Source: Gamsiella multidivaricata (taxonomy: Eukaryota; Mortierellomycota; Mortierellomycetes; Mortierellales; Mortierellaceae). Taken from it: 64,000 nt of DNA. The stretch's first letter is position 1. The number at the start of each line of letters is the position of its first letter. Position numbers and translations under genes: made by a program. The stretch covers positions 62,001 to 126,000 of the forward strand of contig NW_026251798.1 of assembly GCF_025024155.1 (NCBI RefSeq), written 5' to 3'. This document shows positions 1 through 10,880 of the stretch, piece by piece. The notes beneath the pieces are model-generated. The model did not search any database and was not told the DNA's origin. It worked only from the letters and a program-made list of their open reading frames with translations.

Positions 1-1019
1 TGGGGATGTCGCTCCAGTGCTGGCTCTTTCATCTGACTTGACCTTGTGGATGTAATTGTATAGTGTATGTTCTGCTGTCCTAATGTCAACCTCCTTAGGT
101 TTCGTTGTGGGTAACGGAGTATGCATAGGACTATGGTATTGAGCGGGACTGTTGAAAGACTTAGGGCTGGTAGTCACTGCGGTGTCCATCTTTGTTGGAT
201 CCTTGTCTGTTGGCTTTAGTGCTTCGATGGCTATTAATGGCTCCGTTACTGTTGTTGATGTTGCTGCCGCTGCTGCATCTGTCTTATACTGGTCGAACCT
301 CTCTTTGAGCGATTCAAGCGTCTCCGGGGCAGGGAGGAGATCCAGTTCTGGTTCGCAGCTCTATCGTATAGATAGCATATTGATCAGTCTTCTGAAAAGA
401 CGAGTTAAGTGGGAAGGCCCACAGTTGATCCTAGTACCAATGAAGTTCCATACCAGTACTAAGAGATCCTTGAGGTGCATCTTATAATCAGGCTTGTCGA
501 CTTCGGCTACATTGATGGAGGATACAAATCCGCTCTTTGTCTGTTTCCGCTCCAATGTTTTGTCGACCCTTGCTCGGACTCGATCAATAACACTTTTACC
601 AGCATCCGTTAATGCATTCAAACCCCTGCTACTGGTTGTAGCTGGCTCAGAGGAAATGCTCCTGTGAAGACAGTTTTCGACATACTGTTGATGGTAATGT
701 TGCTGGAGGATCCTGGCGTTCCTGCGCTGTAGTGGCGTCAAAAGAGCGTCGCTCGCCTCCGTAGAGAGAATGAGATGCAGCGCACGGTGATGTGCTGCCG
801 AGATGAATGGCAGGGATCGTGTTGCTTGTGCGCTGATAGCATGTGCATTCGTTTGTCTTGTTCGGGTGTCCATGCCGGATGCCATCACCTGAAGTGATGC
901 TCGAGTGTGCGGAAAGTCAAGCAGGAATCCTTTTCAAACATCGGTGGCAAAATGTTGTTCACAAAATCCATGCGTGACTTTGAACGATCTGAAGCTTCGA
1001 TGTGGTGCATACGAGCCAT
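1..1019 (-). CDS. Unrecognised protein, 3' part outside the window
   Basis: I do not recognise this family. Three open segments line up on the minus strand. The first is about 1019-892, starting at an ATG followed by ARMHHIEASDRSK. The second is about 888-455 and is rich in Arg, His and Ala. The third runs from 360 to the window edge and is rich in Pro, Thr and Lys. A GTATGG donor near 455 and a TAG acceptor at 361-362 join the last two in frame and avoid the stop in the second segment. The link between the first two is less certain, because a stop (TGA) overlaps a possible GTGATG donor; the ATG near 888 could be the true start. No signal peptide, membrane segment or known motif is visible. 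The 3' end lies left of base 1. Confidence 0.45.
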
Positions 1020-1177
1020 GGCCGCGTCCAGGTGGACCAGGCATCAGATATCATCGACCAATGTCTCTATATCCATTTAAAGTGGAAAAAACCCCAGTCT
1101 TCATTACAATTTCTTTTTTTTTTCTGCTGATCTCGTCCGATGCCTATGTATGTGCTGAAAAATTCTTTCTCCTCTAT

Positions 1178-2327
1178 TTAACCGATAATAACCTTGTTGC
1201 CCTCCTCGAACGAGTAGGCAGGGATCTCAAGGTTCAATGGCGCGGGTCCCTTGCGAATACGACCAGAGATATCATAATGAGATCCGTGGCAGGGGCAGTA
1301 CCATCCGCCATAATCACCTGCCTCGCCAATTGGGACACATCCCAAGTGAGTGCAGACACCTAGCATGACCAACCACTCGGGCTTCTGGACACGGTCGGCA
1401 TCGTTCTGGGGATCACGGAGCTCAGCGATGTTGATAGCATTGGCTTCTTCGATCTCGTCCTGAGTGCGATGTCTGATGAAGACGGGCTTTCCACGCCACT
1501 TGATGGTGACATTGCGTCCCTCAGGGATGGTGCTGAGGTCAACTTCGACCTTGGCCAAGGCCAAGACATCGGCTGATGCAGACATGTTGGCCAAAAAGTC
1601 AGCAACGGTCGTCTTGGCTCCCATAACGGACAAGGCGCCAGTGGTGCCGACCATGAAGTAGGAGAAGGCGCGGTTGGAGGTGTCGCCCGATCCACTCTTG
1701 TACTTGCTAAAATCGGGAATGTCGGTCGTGTCGCGAGCAGAGGTGTGATTGAAGCGCTTCTGCTGGGAAATACCAGCGGGAACTATGTGATGTGGATACA
1801 AATGGAGATATATAAGCACATTGTGAATGAGTGCTTCCAGAATGCAGCGGGCATTATCGTGCGGAGGTAGAGTCGAAGCTGGGCCGTCAAGTACGTCTAG
1901 AACTGCGACGACAATGGACGTGCAAAATCACGTATTGAATGTTGTATGCGCAAAGATCCAAACAAGCGGTGCAGGTCTTTGTTGAAGCGCGCCATATCGA
2001 TATCCATCTCTTCGGACTGAATGTCCGAGTCGTTTTCGTGATTTTGAAAGAGATCACTTTCGAAGAGATTGTTTACGTAAGATCTAGGTGAGAGGACATA
2101 CCAGTAACGAAGGTGCGGTTGTTGTTGATGGAGGCGGTCTTCAGTTTGGGGAGTGAGGGGAAGGTGGGAGTGTCGCGGTGACCGTGTTCGTATCCGTGGT
2201 GGACATCATCGGTGGAGTAGTGGGCAGATCGATTGAGAACCGCGCGGACACCGGCGGCGGTGGCGGGGAGAGTGACAGAAGAGCGGTTAAGCGAGGCCGA
2301 AGCCAGCTTGGTAGCAAGAGAGGCCAT
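1178..2327 (-). CDS. RIP1: Rieske iron-sulfur subunit of the cytochrome bc1 complex
   Basis: This is the catalytic 2Fe-2S subunit of respiratory complex III, which passes electrons from ubiquinol to cytochrome c1 at the inner mitochondrial membrane. Exons are 2327-2102 and 1782-1178, giving 276 residues. The N-terminus is rich in Ala, Ser and Arg and lacks acidic residues, as expected for a mitochondrial presequence. A hydrophobic stretch ([15 protein letters not shown]) is the single membrane anchor. The cluster motifs CTHLGC (about 219-224) and CPCHGSHYD (from about 238) are intact and supply the two Cys and two His ligands plus the disulfide cysteines. The 319 bp intron falls after the presequence region. 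Length fits the family. Confidence 0.97.
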
Positions 2328-3294
2328 GGTAGAAGAAGGAGGATGGAGATGGTGCGAAGGGAGAGATTAGAACCTTGCCTCTTTGCCGAACTCACTGGCC
2401 AGTCCAGGGCAGGTTGTTTTCGGAAGGGAAATAAAAAAAAACCGACGTCACTGTTAATTAAATTCGGAGAGACTTTTTTTGAAAAAAATTGTCAAGGTGG
2501 TGGTCCAGGGACCATTACGGCTCTGCTCCTATGCCTAGCTTATATTTATGCCCCTGGTGTCTGGCTCTTGAAGTCCTCTTCCGCATTTAACATCTATTAT
2601 AGGGTGTGTCCCGCTAAACCATCATGAACCAAGGCCCTAATGCAGTTCTCAGGGCCTAAACGCTCTGAGCGTACTATAAACTGAGTTCACTCAGTAAGCG
2701 GCGCTTGAAGAATTTGTACCCTGAATACCCTGACAAAATAGTTTTCGCAACTCATGTGTGGGCATTATCGATATTGTAGAGATCTATCGTCCCGGCACTC
2801 ATTATCGATTATGCTCATGAAGATGGTGAAGCCCAACAATATTTAATAGTATCCTGCATGGTGACGATCCCTGCAGTTGTGGTATTCACATGTGTTGCTG
2901 CTGGGCACTCAATTATATATCCTCGATCGGAATCGCCCATGACCCATTACAGCTCTTTCAGTTGCCAAGGCATAGCTTCTGCAATCCGATGGCTCTCAGT
3001 GGCCATTTTAATCCCGAGTACACGTCAATTGCAGTATGAACCAGCATTCGGACGTCGATAGTACTGGCGGCGGTTGGCATTGATTATATGTATTACCTCC
3101 AATGGGACTAGTATATATTACAATAAAAGGGATGACGAATATGGCTGGACGAACGGATAGTATTAGGCGATGGGCGCTATTTGATCTTGCATTGGCCTGC
3201 GTAGATATCGCCTCGGAAAAGAGGAAACAAAGGTGGGAACAAAAGACACGACAGAGAATGCTGAGAGACGTCAATGGTGATAAAAAGCATTAGT
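2328..3294. other. Intergenic region
   Basis: This is the upstream region of the Rieske gene and the downstream region of the CENP-A gene. I see no convincing gene. A short imperfect inverted repeat built on AGGGCC lies near 2632-2658. No tRNA or long repeat was recognised. Confidence 0.5.
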
Positions 3295-3995
3295 CTAACC
3301 AAGACCTCCATGGATGCCTCTGATTCTCCTAGCCAGCTGAATGTCGCGTTGCATGAGCGTAACTCGCTTGGCGTGGATAGCGCATAGATTTCTATCGATC
3401 AATTGGTTAAAAAAAGGGATAAGTTCGTCGCGCCTGATGTCCATACCACTTGGTCCTGTTGCCAACTGATACACAATGACCTAATGACCTACGCATCTTC
3501 AAAGAGGTGCACCATGTATGCCTCCGCTGCTTCCTGTAATGCTAAAATCGCGGATCCCTGCCACCGCAAATGCACATCCCCAGCAATGTATGTCAAGGAT
3601 GATGCGTATTCATCGGCAATCTCCCGTACCTAACCAATTGAAATATCAATGATTAGACACACTGAGAACTAGCGCACAATGAACTCTGGTCCTATTGAAA
3701 TAAAATTGTTTCGTCCGCGGCTCAATGAACTTACGAGGCGCGCAAATGGTAGCTTCCGGATCAGCAACTCTGTGCTCTTCTGATACTGCCGAATCTCCCG
3801 AAGTGCATTTGCTCCTGGTTTGTAGCGACGTGGTTTTGCTGGTGGAATGGGATCTCCTGGCCTGGACGCGGTTTTCCTGGGAGGAATTCCAGCTATGACC
3901 TCAACGGTCCGTTGTCGAGCGACGGAGGCGCTGCTGGAAGCGGCCACACTTGGGCGCACGGGTATGCCTGAGGGTATGTTGGATGGTCTGGCCAT
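3295..3995 (-). CDS. CENPA: Centromeric histone H3 variant (CENP-A/CenH3)
   Basis: This is the histone H3 variant that marks centromeric nucleosomes and nucleates the kinetochore. Exons are 3995-3735, 3629-3493 and 3391-3295, giving 164 residues with all splice phases consistent. The first 60 or so residues form a divergent tail without the [10 protein letters not shown] start of canonical H3. The fold then begins at [19 protein letters not shown]. Diagnostic CENP-A features are a longer loop 1 with Trp ([13 protein letters not shown]) where H3 has [12 protein letters not shown], followed by [13 protein letters not shown] and a [14 protein letters not shown] tail where H3 has [11 protein letters not shown]. 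The start at 3995 was chosen because the open frame upstream has no histone character. It is divergent from NAP1. A canonical H3 gene lies at 55 kb for comparison. Confidence 0.93.
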
Positions 3996-4334
3996 AAGAT
4001 GTGTCTCCAAGGCAATTCCAGCGACCGCTTTGAGAGAAAGATGAGGGTGAAGCCGAAGCGGATTCAGGGCTTTACTCCACGATGTGCGCCCAGGAAAGGT
4101 TGGCGGCGGCAGTTGATTCGCGGTTTGTTCTTGTTCGTGTGTGGTGCCGAGAACTGTGGCCCTTTTCTTTGTTGTCTGGTACAGGCACAGCAAGTGCAGC
4201 ATGGACGCTGCACGCACGATCTCAAAGGGAACAGTACACGTGATGTTTCTCTCTCTGTCTTTTTTTTTTCTCTACTTTTTTTTTTTGTCTAAATCGTCCT
4301 CTCGATCATCCCACCCCAACTATACACATACGCA
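3996..4334. promoter_or_regulatory. Shared divergent promoter region of CENP-A and NAP1
   Basis: Only 339 bp separate the two start codons, so both transcripts probably start here. A pyrimidine-rich block (runs of CT and T, about 4246-4290) lies just upstream of the NAP1 start. I see no clear TATA box. Shared regulation is inferred from the spacing alone. Confidence 0.5.
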
Positions 4335-6403
4335 ATGGATTCTTCGTCAGGTAAGAAAGATTCTCTGGAAAGCTATGGACAGTGAACCCTCGGGACCAAT
4401 TATCATTGGGATTGATCCCTTTGGTGGTTGCCCTACCCACCATGCTTTTCCAAGAAAGATGATGGTTGGTGCGTTATGGCAGGCACCTTTTTCATGGTTC
4501 TGTGGACATCCTCAAGATGCTTGGAGTACGACTCGGCCAAAGCAATATGGTCGTGCGGGTATCACCTTGTGAACCACAGCACAGCTCCATTATCAGGATT
4601 GTCTTCAGACTGCCTTGCCATTCTTCGACGATCAGAACTATGACCCCTATGGCTATGGGGTGGGTGCACTGCGGCTCGCCTATCCTCCTTTTTGTACAGT
4701 CTGCTAACTCATCCGGTATTCCTTTTCTTTTCTACACATAGCCAACGTTGATATTAAGAAGAAGCAGCAGCAGGAGGCCCCCACGCCCCAGAATACTCCC
4801 ATCTTCTCTGCACCTATCAACTCCTCGGTCCGCCCCTCAGTTCCCACCGTCGAGGAAGACATGGAGACCATCCAGACTCCTGGTATGTCCTCAACCCCCT
4901 ACCTTTTGATCTTACTGTATCTCTCCCGCCTCCCTCCTCAATCACCTGGAACGAGTGACCATTCGAAGGGTTTATCGGATCTGTCTTTGTGCATTTTTTT
5001 TTTTTTTTTTTTGGTGGCAATCTTGCTCATCTTTATATATATGTATATACAAATATACGCACCCCAACAAAAAAAAGTGACCCATATAATAAGTATGAAT
5101 CTATAATTGTCAGGCTAATAATTTATTTCCCTTCGGCTTCTTTGCTTCAGGTTCCTCTCTGTTGGCCAACAACCCTCAGCTCATGTCCATGTTGCAGGGC
5201 CGTCTCGGCGGATTGGTCGGCGCTCCTTCAGGCTATGTCCAGACTCTCCCCGCTGATGTTCGCCGTCGTGTCAGGGGCTTGAAGTCGCTCCAGAACAAGC
5301 ATGCTGTCTTGGAGGCGGAATTTCAAAACGAGATCCTCGCCTTGGAGAAGAAGTACCTTGCTCTCTACACCCCTCTTTATGAGAAGCGTGCTGAGTACAT
5401 CAGCGGCAAGACTGAGCCCACTGATATCGAGGTCGCCGACGGTGTCAGTGACGACGAGGATGAGGAGAACAAGGATGAGGACGAGGAGGATGAGGACAAG
5501 GATGCCCAGAAAGTCGAAGGTAACCCCAATTGCCACTGTGTTGACAGCTATGTTAGTTTCGGTATAAAATTCGGTATCAAATGTACTCACTATCATGTTC
5601 TATACTTGTAGGTATTCCCGAGTTCTGGCTCACGGCTTTGAAGTCTCACCCCCAGTTCGCCGACATCATCACCGAGAAGGACGAGGAAGCATTGAAGCAT
5701 CTGGTTGACATTCGCATGGGCTACTTTGAGAAGCCCGGTTTCCGTCTTGATTTTGAGTTCTCGCCCAACGAGTTTTTCACGAACACTATTTTGACGAAGA
5801 CCTACTATTACCAGGACGAGCCTGGCTATGGCGGCGATTTCGTCTACGATCATGCCGAGGGTACCAAGATTGACTGGAAAGAGGGCAAGGACCTTTCAAT
5901 CACTGTCGAGACCAAGAAGCAGCGCCACAAGGGAACCAACAAGACCCGCGTGGTCAAGAAGACTGTTCCTGCAGAGACCTTCTTTTCCTTCTTCACTCCT
6001 CCAGTCGCACCTGAGGACGAAGATGACGAGGACATTGACGAGGATGAGGATCTGGACGAGAAGCTGGAGGCTGACTATGGTCTCGGTGAGGAATTCAAGG
6101 ACTCAATCATCCCTCGTGCCGTCGATTGGTTCACCGGCAAGGCCCTTCAGTACCAGGATCATGGAGATCAGTACGACGATGATGACTTTGAGTACGATGA
6201 TGAGGATGATGAGGAGGACGATGATGAGGATGATGACGAAGAGGACGACAACGAGGGTGTAAGTGTTTTTTTCTGGCGATGAACGCATTCTGCTTCTTCG
6301 ATTGTCTGTTGGATGTGTTACTAAACTACATCCCATTTGTCTTTGTTCAATCCACTAGCTCCCTGCCAAGGATGAGAAGGCCCCCGAGTGCAAGCAACAG
6401 TAG
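4335..6403 (+). CDS. NAP1: Nucleosome assembly protein 1 (NAP family histone chaperone)
   Basis: This is a histone H2A-H2B chaperone that shuttles histones and assembles nucleosomes. Exons are 4335-4350, 4742-4882, 5151-5519, 5612-6258 and 6359-6403, giving 405 residues. The dimerisation helix and NAP fold are clear: LPADVRRRVRGLKSLQNKH, then FQNEILALEKKYLALYTPLY, GIPEFWLTALKSHPQ and DWFTGKALQYQDHGDQYDDD. Two acidic stretches lie near residue 155 and at the C-terminus (about 375-391). The protein ends in Cys-Lys-Gln-Gln, a CaaX-type farnesylation signal also found on animal NAP1L1. The first exon is only 16 nt and the last encodes just the CaaX tail region, so the lipid signal could be switched by splicing. 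The start codon is 339 bp from the divergent CENP-A start. Confidence 0.96.
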
Positions 6404-7373
6404 AATCGTTTCCTTTTGATAACAAGACAGACAACATTATTGCATTGCTTCCACTTTTTTTCTTTCTCCATAATTTGTCACCTTTCACCATTACCTCACA
6501 TTTTTCATTCCCATTTACATTTACAAAATAAATGACTGTCCATTCATCATATCTTGGAGTTACAAGTCGTGTTTCCAAGCCTAATTGATAACTGTGCTTA
6601 TGCAGGCTGCAGCTTGTTGCGATAGTCTAGAGCCACGGCGACATGGGTTGATACGCAAGGGCGGGCCGTGGAAATCGAGAATCGCGCCCATTGATATTGC
6701 AAGAGTACCGAGACTTTAGGGCCAATTCTCCTTGCATACCAAAGAACGGCCCACGCTCACTGCTGGCCCATCCAAGGTTCAGTCAGCAAAGATAGGGTGC
6801 TCTGTTCGTCTCTAAAATCGAGGCCCAGAGCTTGCAGATCTACGTCAGTAAACCCTTGAGACGCTCGAGGAGAGGGAAGAAGAGTAGAGCATGTCCTCCG
6901 CCAGACAGATTTATTAGGTTAAACATGTAAACGTCTGCAAGTTCGCGTGGCCTGCCTACGCTTAAATGCATGTAATCTTCGCTCGCTTGCTTTCTCATCT
7001 CTCTCTTTAAACCATCAGTCCTAATATCAGGCATCATGGCCATATCAAGTACTTTCTGCAACAAAGGCTGTCGCCGATTTTATTTTGCAAGTGAATGGCA
7101 CTGAAGAAATACGAGAAACTAATTAAAAGCAACTGATTCGCTCTCTGTGCAACATCTCCTCAAAATACGAGACTTATTCCCGCTCCGTTCTTGGTATTAC
7201 CGTTATCTTATCCGTGTTGCACATATAATTTCCCTCCTGATTCCGTTAACGGCCGTCGGGGCTGATGGAACGAGCACTGATTCAAGCGAAAAACAGAGAG
7301 TTCAGCGTTAGTTTATGATCCAGCTGCTGACGAGACATGTGGGCTAGTGAAACAAAAAAAAAGTTGATGCGGT
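6404..7373. other. Intergenic region, convergent gene ends
   Basis: This contains the 3' untranslated region of NAP1 (an AATAAA-like signal near 6527) and the downstream region of the SR protein gene. Short open frames here have no recognisable features. I see no RNA gene. Confidence 0.5.
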
Positions 7374-9169
7374 TTACCGATCCTTAGCAACAGGGCTGAC
7401 GGAGCGTTGGCGACGATCGGCGTTAGGGCTGGGAGAGCGACCGCGGGCAGGAGAGGCATCTCTCTGGCGGTCATAATCGCGGCGAGAGGACGAGCGCTCG
7501 GGCGAGCGATCTTCTCTGCGGCCCTCGTCTCTGTAGTCGCGACGGGAATCACGGCGGTCATCACGAGAGTCGCGGCGGTCATCGCGGTAATCACGACGGC
7601 GAGGGGAGCGAGAACGCGAGCGATCTCTATAGTCACGACGAGGGGAACGAGAACGACGACGTGGAGAACGAGATCTATTAGTAGATGGCCGGCATAAAAT
7701 CATGACGACGTCAATGACGGAACGCGTTTCTGCTAAAGGTAAGGGATTGAGAGGGAGGAGGTATAGACACAATGGAGGCCAGAATGCGAGTGAGGAAGGG
7801 AGAGTGATAGGGCGACATGATCAACCGACGCTTAAAATGTTTGCTTGCACATACAAAGAAGCATGACGGCCGAACGGCTCAGCACGGTTCGGCGAGTGAA
7901 GCAAACACAGGAAACGGAGCAGAAAAAACCTGTGCTGTCGAGATATGTTGCTGCCATTCCAAGTCTCGAACTGACGAACTGACGAACTGACGACTACCAC
8001 TGGAGATCGTAGGCCATTTTCAAAAGCACTGAATCCTTGATGCGTTGCGGAGGAAAACGCCCAGGTATTCACGCCGCTGCAACATTGTGCATGGGCATGA
8101 GAAGCAGCAGAATTTTGAACCCGTTGGACGTGCATAGGAGGAGATACATTCCATAGGCGGAATATCGATGATCGCTTCGCAAGACTGGCCCAGCAATGGT
8201 ACAATATGTGGGGAGGAGTGCCAGAGACTTGGTTCCCGTAAATCGAGGACGATCACACAAAGCGCAGGCAACACAAACATCTCGGACTGATGACGACGCT
8301 CCAATTGTTTTCAACTCGCGGTGACACACGACAGGGACAAGGTGGAGGGGAGAGCGAGTGACAATACCTTCTGCGATCACTGAAGCGACCGCCCGAGGAA
8401 CCGCCACGGCAATCACGAGCCCAGTGTCCTAAATAGAGATGTGAAAACCATGGTTGTCATTGAGTTACTCCTTATTGCGCTGCATAGCGTCAATGACCAG
8501 TCGCATTAGTTCATGGCCTTTACCCTCCTTGCCGCACTAGATTGAGGAAAATAACCAAACAAAATGGGACGATTAGCACCGAAAACGACATAAAGTAGGT
8601 TGGGTTTAGATCGCAAACGAATATCAAATTCTAAAGATGTGTTTACCTTGAAGCATTCGTTATCACCAGCACGACGGCCATTGTTCTTGGCAAACTCGAC
8701 CACGATAGGATTTCCATTCACAACCGATCCATTGAGCTTATGAACAGCCTCTTCAGCATCGCGGGGATCCTATGTCAACGTATCGAGATGATTGTTTCCA
8801 TGTCAGTGTTGAATGTTAATGCGGTGTGGTGAATATGCAATAGTCCTGAGTCGTATTATACCTCGTACTCGACGAAGCCAAAACCAGAGTTGGCGCCTGT
8901 TATTGACATTGACATTGAGAGCAGGTAAGGAGCAAATAAAATTGTGGTCATATTGGACTCAGGGTCAGCAAAGCGTAAGGCAAAAGAGGTCACACAGGAT
9001 AATACAAGATAATCGACAAGACAACAGTGGCAGAAAAGAGAGGATCATGAGTGAGGGTGTGCATACCTCGCTTGATGTCGAGACGAGTGACTCTGCCGTA
9101 CTTGGCAAAGAGATCCTCGAGATCTCTGGAGCGGGTGTCGTGGGTGAGGCGGCCAAGGAAGAGAGCCAT
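7374..9169 (-). CDS. RSZ-type SR splicing factor: RRM, CCHC zinc knuckle, RS domain
   Basis: This is a serine/arginine-rich pre-mRNA splicing factor of the SRSF7 (9G8)/plant RSZ type. Exons are 9169-9067, 8896-8862, 8769-8647, 8536-8524, 8428-8368 and 7674-7374, about 211 residues. The RRM starts at residue 3 (FLGRLTHDTRSRDLEDLF); RNP1 is SGFGFVEY. A CCHC knuckle follows, reading CFKCGKEGHWARDC once spliced. The C-terminus is a dense RS/RD domain (SRSPRRRSRSPRR, later RRDYRDE repeats). Exon 4 is a 13-nt microexon inside the zinc knuckle; skipping it would break both frame and metal site. The last intron (8367-7676) is 692 bp, by far the longest in the gene, and sits exactly where the RS domain begins. 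A possible donor (GGTAAAC) overlaps the stop, so an alternative C-terminus is possible. Confidence 0.9.
7966..7994. repeat. Short tandem repeat within the long SR-gene intron
   Basis: About three and a half copies of an 8-bp unit (CGAACTGA) lie inside the 692-bp last intron of the SR protein gene. It is too short to call a regulatory element. Confidence 0.7.
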
Positions 9170-9526
9170 GGTTGATCGGGCTTGAAAGGTGGAATGGGAT
9201 GAGGGAGGAAAGGAGGGAGCGAAAGAGGGACAGTCGAAACAAAAAAACCTTTTCGATAAAGGCCTATTCGCCCTTTGGGGCGGACCACTCAGATGAGGGC
9301 GAGACTTTATTAAGGGCAGGTGCCTGGAGATTCTAAGACAATGGGCGCAAAAATTACGTCACCGAAGTGATGGAAGCGGGACTCCTGATTGGCAGACTTT
9401 TTGGACGGAAATAAGTTTTTTAAGGGTGGCAATAAGGACCGTCCTATTTTGGAACACAATCTTCTGACCATCAATCAGACTCAATTCCTTATGCCTGTTT
9501 GACAACGGCTAACTGCTTCAGCACAT
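9170..9526. other. Intergenic region upstream of the SR protein gene
   Basis: About 360 bp between the SR start codon and the first decayed fragment. It should hold the SR gene promoter. I see no gene in it. Confidence 0.45.
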
Positions 9527-10762
9527 TTATCTCTGACATTTTTGTCCCGCCTGGACAGTATTGAGGCCCTTCACCTCAAGCAAGGTCTTCCTTACTCCTG
9601 CAATCGTGGTCTGGAAGTACTCGAGCGTACATTTCCTCTTCTTTGTTGAGCCAGCGGCAATGACAATCTCCGATATCATGTTTTTCAGATCGGCCTCAAG
9701 ATCCTGAAGCTCCTGCTCTTGTTCTTTTTCTGTGGCTATTCTTTTCTATTCCGCCTTTTCTGCCCTTTGCCTATGAAGTAGAAGAAGGATTGCTGGTGGA
9801 AGGGGTTGCTCTAAAGACGGTGGAAATGTTGAATCAGGTGAAGGATCAAAATCATTCTGGTCGGCCAGTAGCGCATCTATTCGAATTAAGGGTACCATTC
9901 GAATCGAATTCAATAGCTATTATCTCTACGAAGATGACTTCAAGGGAGGATAGCGGAGCCAACCTTCGACCACTCATGCAGGCCTTGTCTAGGAAAATAA
10001 AGTTCTCAATTGCTGAAATGCCATGGTTAATGCTGTCTAGTGCATCTGCAGGCAAAAGACCCTTTTTCTTGCGTGCTTCGATCTATCTTGAAAAGGATGG
10101 ATGATGTCCGCAAGACTTCCCTTGATACACTTTGGTCTGTGTACAGACGATAGCGCCGATTGAAGTTACATGCCAGTATCTTCCCACAAAGATCTTTGGA
10201 GCCACTGCAATACTGATTCTTTAACTCGACCGAAAGCTGTGTGACAGTAGATCTCAGAATAGTGGATCCTGGATATGGCATATTTGTCCCGTCCTTGGTT
10301 ATGGCTGGCAAGAAGTTCTTGGCTTTCTCGATGAACCAAAGGACATAGGGCATCGATCCCGAATTGGAGAGAAGTTCGGAGTTGTAGATGCATACGAAAA
10401 GCGAGAATAGGAAGTCCATTTGTTCATCTCTCGTGTCAATCTTGTCGTTGTGCATATCAAGTTCTTGGAGTCCTTGAGCAGCCTTATCGGAATCGCTGTC
10501 ACTGGGATCATCTTTGGGGACGCGGGGACAGAGTATGTTGAACAGGATTCTGTCTGCCCCATCGACGTCGGTGGTTGAAAGGCGTCCAATGTACTGACCA
10601 ATAGCTCTCTGGCAGGTACGTTTGGCTTGGGACGCGTGGCGAATAAAAAAAAGGGATGAGACCAACGAGGTTGTGATCGTAGTCGACCTAAGCAAGCTCT
10701 CAACAAAGACTAGGCTTTCTTCATTGCACGAGTCCTTCCAGTCCCGCTTTGTTCAAAAAGTA
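9527..10762 (-). pseudogene. Decayed coding sequence, family uncertain
   Basis: Coherent protein-like sequence runs leftward but is broken. From the right, an open stretch begins near 10749 (KRDWKDSCNEES) and stays open to about 10030. It includes acidic and helical segments such as KRTCQRAIGQYIGRL and RSTVTQLSVELKNQY. The sense then continues in another frame (LPADALDSINHGIS), shifts again near 9890 (RIDALLADQNDFDPSP), meets an in-frame TAG near 9753 within a coiled-coil-like stretch, and ends with EYFQTTIAGVRKTLLE and a stop at 9527. At least two frameshifts and one nonsense codon make it nonfunctional as written. It may be the N-terminal half of the same kind of element as the adjacent plus-strand fragment, but that is only a hypothesis. 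Confidence 0.5.
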
Positions 10763-10880
10763 ACGCATCACCAAGCAAGTATGTAGATCTGAATCATGTT
10801 TGGAATCTGTGAATATTGTGAATATTGTACTGATATTATTGATACTTTTTTTTATTTTATTTTTATTAACGCTCACATAA

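Noticed and set aside
3996..4217. Longer N-terminal extension of the CENP-A frame
   Set aside because: The frame is open but reads as Leu/His/Thr-rich noncoding sequence and lies in the promoter region; the Met at 3995 gives a normal histone tail.
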